64,000 nucleotides of DNA from Nymphaea colorata. Lineage: Eukaryota; Streptophyta; Magnoliopsida; Nymphaeales; Nymphaeaceae. Both the position numbers and the translations under genes were made by a program. This document shows, in pieces, positions 62,692-64,000 of the stretch. Location: positions 17,663,149 through 17,727,148 of the forward strand of contig NC_045146.1 of the NCBI RefSeq assembly GCF_008831285.2. The letters are read 5' to 3'. Each line of letters starts with the position of its first letter. Within the stretch, counting starts at the first letter, position 1. The notes beneath the pieces are model-generated. The model was given only the letters and a program-made list of their open reading frames with translations, did not search any database and was not told where the DNA came from.

Positions 62692-64000
62692 CATATACCA
62701 TATACATAAACAAAATTTATGGAATATATAAGCATCTATTTTATAAGTTCATGCACAATTGACAGCAATTAAAACTGAGAAAGTTTTTCTAATCCATATC
62801 CAGCCATGTTAAATTGTCTGCACATCATTTGCACTTTGCAGTTATTTTCCATGTTACAAAAATATTATTTTGATTATTAATACATGAGGAAATCAACAGA
62901 ATCCGTGGGACGGTTAATCAAGAAAGTTACTTTTGGATTGAGTTTGACACATTGAGAACCATAGAGATTTAACGATATTGAAAAAACCTGCTATTTATTG
63001 GAACATCATACTCCACAAACATGCTTTCTACTGAATAAGGTAAAACCTGTAGCACTCAATCCATGAAGCATTTACTGAAATAGAAAATTAATGGGATTTA
63101 TCAGATTGTAGATATTGAAGTGTAAAACACAAATCTAACTGCTTTTGGTCTAGGTAACTGCATCCATCAGACAAATCATATGGACCAAACAATTTGGTAA
63201 ACAAGTTTCTTAAGAACATGGACTAGAATGAACTCGGCCTACAGTTTAGAAAAAATCATTTTATGATGCAAAAAATAACTTGGCCAAAGTTTCATTTTCT
63301 AATAAAATAACCATGATGAAAGTCTTTGCATCATCAGATGTTTTACTCAAAATACAGTTAAGAAAAATGGCTTTATTGTGCAAATAACTTGACCACAGTT
63401 TCATCTCATCATAAAATCTTTGCATTGTCAGATGTAGTAAGAGTAACACAGGCTGTTTTATAGTTATGGTTTGAACACGACTTGTGTTACCGTTCATCAT
63501 TTTATTTTTGAAACTGCAGACAAAACCATAAATCAGGTGAAACAAGTATTGCAAACACAAAGCAACCAATGCAATGACACTACATATTACAGCTCTTTCT
63601 ATATGTGAAATATTTCTGGTCAAATAACCTTGGAAATAACGATTCAAAATTCATTCAGTATATGTACTTGCAAACACTCCATTGCAATGCACATACCCCA
63701 GAGACCTTGACATACTGCCCATTTTTAGCAGTTCTGAGCTCTGCATCTGGATACTGCACAATGAAACTTGTAACTGCACTTATCACACAACATGTGTTCC
63801 AAATGAAGACTGCAGCAACTGCCCCAAAGAGGACCACTACTACAATGAGCAGAATGGCATTCTGAACAGCTCCCAGAATGAATCCACCAGCTATAAATCC
63901 CATTACAAATAGTAGAATCAGTAAACAAAAGACTGACTTTGGGAAGCTCCTGCTAAAGGAGTAGTCAATATCATGACCGAGGTTAGTAACAGCTTGATGG
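60039..64000 (-). CDS. At1g16860-like membrane protein (5' end cut by window)
   Basis: Plant membrane protein family of unknown function, typified by Arabidopsis At1g16860. Exons seen: 64000-63697 (incomplete upstream), 62278-62123, 61028-60817, 60231-60039, joined in frame. The first piece carries two adjacent hydrophobic segments (SVFCLLILLFVMGFIAGGF and AILLIVVVVLFGAVAAVFIW), then YPDAELRTAKNGQYVKVSG. Family blocks follow: VVTCGNVPLESSFQ, CVYTATSLYEYRGW, FTWGLRS, HAVDFYISDFQSGLRALVKAG, FVRWLGERNLSSDDR, MKEGYIKEGSTVSVMGVVQR, and the ending CEDTSNIDVIPV. The Ser/Gly-rich N-terminal tail known in the family would lie beyond 64000. Intron 3 contains a duplicated fragment of the preceding exon at about 60603-60696. 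Confidence 0.9.
60603..60696 (-). pseudogene. Intronic duplicate of part of the preceding exon
   Basis: On the minus strand this segment again encodes ISDFQSGLRALVKAG followed by CGAK, nearly the same as 60953-61010 in the true exon. The match then breaks: the TPFVDESIVVEV part is missing and GCTAAAG-type sequence is repeated. No acceptor and donor pair keeps it in frame, so I treat it as a partial exon copy left in the intron. Confidence 0.8.
62279..63696 (-). other. 1.4-kb intron with (TA)n tract
   Basis: This intron of the At1g16860-like gene contains a (TA)n run at 62628-62691 and short CT and TA patches near 62394-62432. No other gene is seen. Confidence 0.8.

Overview
The window is nuclear DNA of a flowering plant. 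It has eight protein genes split by GT-AG introns, plastid transit peptides, plant-specific families, AT-rich intergenic DNA with long (TA)n and (CT)n tracts, and many small transposon relics. The species cannot be named from the sequence. I rebuilt the gene models by joining ORF pieces at splice sites. Every joined model keeps one reading frame, and the protein lengths fit the families.

Layout. 1-4980: gene-free, with an apparently nested set of old repeats. 6007-8950 (+): membrane-anchored protein phosphatase 2C (PP2C35 type). 10792-22340 (-): SAC3B, the scaffold of the TREX-2 mRNA-export complex, 16 coding exons and 1649 aa. 24891-28439 (+): plastid methionine-R-sulfoxide reductase. 28762-29799 (-): phosphoglycerate-mutase-like protein of the AT74 type. 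29800-40011: about 10 kb of transposon graveyard with a dead LINE at 33448-34400. 40012-43050 (+): RF298-type RING E3 ligase. 43051-48777: intergenic, with a hAT MITE that has a perfect target duplication. 48778-53858 (+): plastid pyridoxamine-phosphate-oxidase-like FMN protein. 55609-58107 (-): plant MIF/D-dopachrome-tautomerase-like protein (MDL), whose last exon is 36 nt. 60039 to beyond 64000 (-): membrane protein like Arabidopsis At1g16860, cut by the window edge.

The genes do not form an operon or one pathway. They are ordinary single-copy housekeeping and signalling genes. Two groupings stand out. PP2C35 next to SAC3B matches, from memory, the Arabidopsis neighbours At3g06270 and At3g06290, so this may be old microsynteny. 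MSRB and the PGAM-like gene converge with 322 bp between stop codons.

I did not find a new defence or mobile system. The most interesting signals are evolutionary: a tandem exon duplication in a same-phase exon array of SAC3B, a duplicated exon fragment in an intron of the At1g16860-like gene, a LINE relic whose in-frame stops are all TGA or TAG, and several MITE and SINE-like families, some nested.
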